From Actinomadura soli (GTDB lineage Bacteria > Actinomycetota > Actinomycetes > Streptosporangiales > Streptosporangiaceae), in the NCBI RefSeq assembly GCF_005889715.1, contig NZ_VCKW01000020.1, positions 1-53,649 on the forward strand: a stretch of DNA of 53,649 nt, written 5' to 3'. Under the pieces are notes generated by a model. That model saw nothing but the letters and a program-made list of their open reading frames with translations, did not search any database and was not told where the DNA came from. How positions within the stretch are numbered: the first letter of the stretch is position 1; the number at the start of each line of letters is the position of its first letter. The translations under genes and the position numbers were made by a program. Shown here piece by piece: positions 52,361-53,649 of this stretch.

Positions 52361-53533
52361 ATGAGCTCTACCACCAGGCCCTCCGGGGCCGAGACGGCAC
52401 AGCGTGACGACCGGCCGCTCATCGAGGACCCTGCGGCGGGTCTGGTCCCGGAGGCACCGGGGCCCTCCCCGGACGGGCCTGACGGCGTCCCGGAGGCGCG
52501 GGGCTCCGCGGAAGGTCAGCGCAAGCAGCGCGACCCGTTCTTCGACAACGCGAAGTACTTCGCCATCCTCCTGGTCGTGGCGGGGCATTCCCTGGCCAAC
52601 CTGCAGAACGTCCCGCTGGCGAAGGGTCTGTACATCTTCGTCTACATGTTCCACATGCCGCTGTTCATCGTGATCACCGGCTACTTCTCCCGGAACTGGA
52701 CGTTCGCCGGCGGCAAGGCCCGAAAACTCATCACCAATGTCGGCGTCCCCTACGTGGTGTTCGAATTCGCCTACTCGCTGTACGACTGGCTCGCCGGACG
52801 CAATGAGCTGGAGATCAGCCTGCTGAACCCGTACTACCTGACGTGGTTTCTTTGCGCGCTGTTCATGTGGCGGCTCTCCACACCGGTCTGGCAGCAGATC
52901 CGCTGGCCGCTCGCGGTCGCGGTGGGGTTCGCGCTGCTGTCGTACATGAGCGATCTCGGTGGAACGTTCGACATCCACCGGGTGCTGGGGCTGCTGCCGT
53001 TCTACGTCCTCGGGCTCACGCTGAAGCCGCACCACTTCGAGCTGCTGAAGAAGCCGGTCGCGCGGCCGATCGGCGCGGTCGTGCTGGCCGCCGGGCTCGG
53101 CGGCGCCTACCTCGCCATGGACCGCATGTCGCGGAACTGGATCTACTGGAAGCACGCGCACGCCGAGATGGGCGTCGGCAACGTCACCGGCACGCTGATG
53201 CGGCTCGCCATGTTCGCCTGCGCGATGGTCCTCGTCGCCGCGTTCCTCACGCAGATCCCGCGCCGCCGGCACTGGTTCACCGGGCTCGGCGCGGCGACGC
53301 TGTACGCCTACCTGCTGCACGGGTTCGTCATCCGCCTGCTGGACTTCACCGGCTGGTGGGACGCGGACTGGATGCACACCGTGCCCGGCGTCGCCATCGT
53401 GCTCGGCGGCGCGGTCGCGGCCGGGACGGCGCTGTGCACCAGGCCGGTCGTCCGGTGCATGAGCTGGGCGCTGGAACCCAAGATGACCTGGGTGTTCACC
53501 CCCCTGCGCAGACCTGGGGGCCGGATGCGCTAG
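52361..53533 (+). CDS. Acyltransferase 3-family membrane O-acyltransferase
   Basis: Integral membrane protein of 390 residues. A polar N-terminus of about 60 residues is followed by RDPFFDNAKYFAILLVVAGH, with the catalytic His in the GHS motif of acyltransferase 3 proteins. About ten TM helices follow, with FVYMFHMPLFIVITGYFSR and a conserved-looking YLLHGFVIRL near the end. Such enzymes add acetyl or other acyl groups to extracellular sugars, which suits its place after the LCP ligase. The ATG at 52361 has no strong SD. The end is basic and short. Confidence 0.88.
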   Translation: MSSTTRPSGAETAQRDDRPLIEDPAAGLVPEAPGPSPDGPDGVPEARGSAEGQRKQRDPFFDNAKYFAILLVVAGHSLANLQNVPLAKGLYIFVYMFHMPLFIVITGYFSRNWTFAGGKARKLITNVGVPYVVFEFAYSLYDWLAGRNELEISLLNPYYLTWFLCALFMWRLSTPVWQQIRWPLAVAVGFALLSYMSDLGGTFDIHRVLGLLPFYVLGLTLKPHHFELLKKPVARPIGAVVLAAGLGGAYLAMDRMSRNWIYWKHAHAEMGVGNVTGTLMRLAMFACAMVLVAAFLTQIPRRRHWFTGLGAATLYAYLLHGFVIRLLDFTGWWDADWMHTVPGVAIVLGGAVAAGTALCTRPVVRCMSWALEPKMTWVFTPLRRPGGRMR

Positions 53534-53649
53534 CGTGCCGCCTCACGACATCAGGCCACGGCCGCCCCCGATCGGCGACTAGAGTCGCCGTGCTCCCACG
53601 TGCACGTACCCGATGAGATCTCCGGAGACATGACCGGCATCCTCCGTCC
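53534..53649. other. Right end of window, possible start of a further gene
   Basis: A 116-bp tail after the acyltransferase stop. TAGAGT (53580-53585) resembles a -10 hexamer, but the nearest GTG (53590) opens only a very short frame. GGAG two bases before the ATG at 53630 could start a plus-strand gene reading MTGILR, cut by the window edge. Six codons are too few to judge. Confidence 0.3.

Overview
The window is about 53.6 kb of high-GC DNA from a filamentous-type actinobacterium. The gene set is MtrA-MtrB-LpqB, two SahH-type enzymes, WhiB, a full F420 biosynthesis set (FbiA, FbiB, FbiC), DUF3499, DUF5719 and a TIGR03089 protein. From memory this order follows chromosomal blocks of Streptomyces and Mycobacterium, so it is core chromosome and not a mobile island. 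A Streptosporangiales/Thermomonosporaceae (Actinomadura-like) source is my best guess; it is an inference. I see no tRNA, rRNA, CRISPR, transposase or phage gene. The first 68 bases are not genomic: they are an Illumina P5/Nextera adapter with a readable i5 index, so the left edge is a contaminated contig end.

Left third (0.07-13 kb). A ComF phosphoribosyltransferase cut by the contig end is followed, on the minus strand, by lpqB, mtrB and mtrA (cell-wall and division signalling). A plus-strand operon then runs: polytopic membrane protein, DUF4129, DUF4350, MoxR AAA+ ATPase and DUF58. A convergent SpoIIM-like gene and an RDD-family gene follow. The tight stop/start overlaps suggest one co-translated MoxR/DUF58 membrane machine.

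Iron and methyl-cycle region (13-20 kb). Two adjacent DtxR/IdeR-type iron boxes lie upstream of a bacterioferritin. Next come a predicted 2OG-Fe(II) oxygenase and an overlapping, ligand-less sister protein. Two S-adenosylhomocysteine hydrolases follow: a long classical enzyme and a short archaeal-type enzyme coupled to an unknown gene. A MerR-type regulator is divergent from the classical one.

Middle (19.6-34 kb). A NarL-type two-component pair is followed by the manB / Trm112 / sugar isomerase / CDF transporter operon, DUF3499 with a divergent zincin-fold protein, a large membrane glycosyltransferase coupled to DUF5719, WhiB, and a four-helix membrane protein with a striking Gln/Tyr/Gly-rich prion-like tail.

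Right third (34-53.6 kb). fbiA-fbiB overlap and fbiC follows, so all F420 scaffold genes sit together. Then come a LysR regulator, a small membrane ORF, an AlkA-like glycosylase, and a surface-glycan block. The glycan block holds a mannose-1-phosphate guanylyltransferase-like enzyme, three glycosyltransferases, a methyltransferase, a flippase-like protein with thioredoxin, a polytopic membrane protein, a TIGR03089 protein, an LCP ligase and an acyltransferase. Together with manB and the isomerase these could supply GDP-mannose and build a wall-linked glycan.

The most interesting items are the oxygenase/pseudo-oxygenase pair beside iron-regulated bacterioferritin, the prion-like membrane protein beside whiB, the paired SahH types, a palindromic repeat that appears both between genes and in frame inside a glycosyltransferase gene, and a cohort of apparently leaderless promoters (TANNNT followed 6-8 bases later by the start codon).
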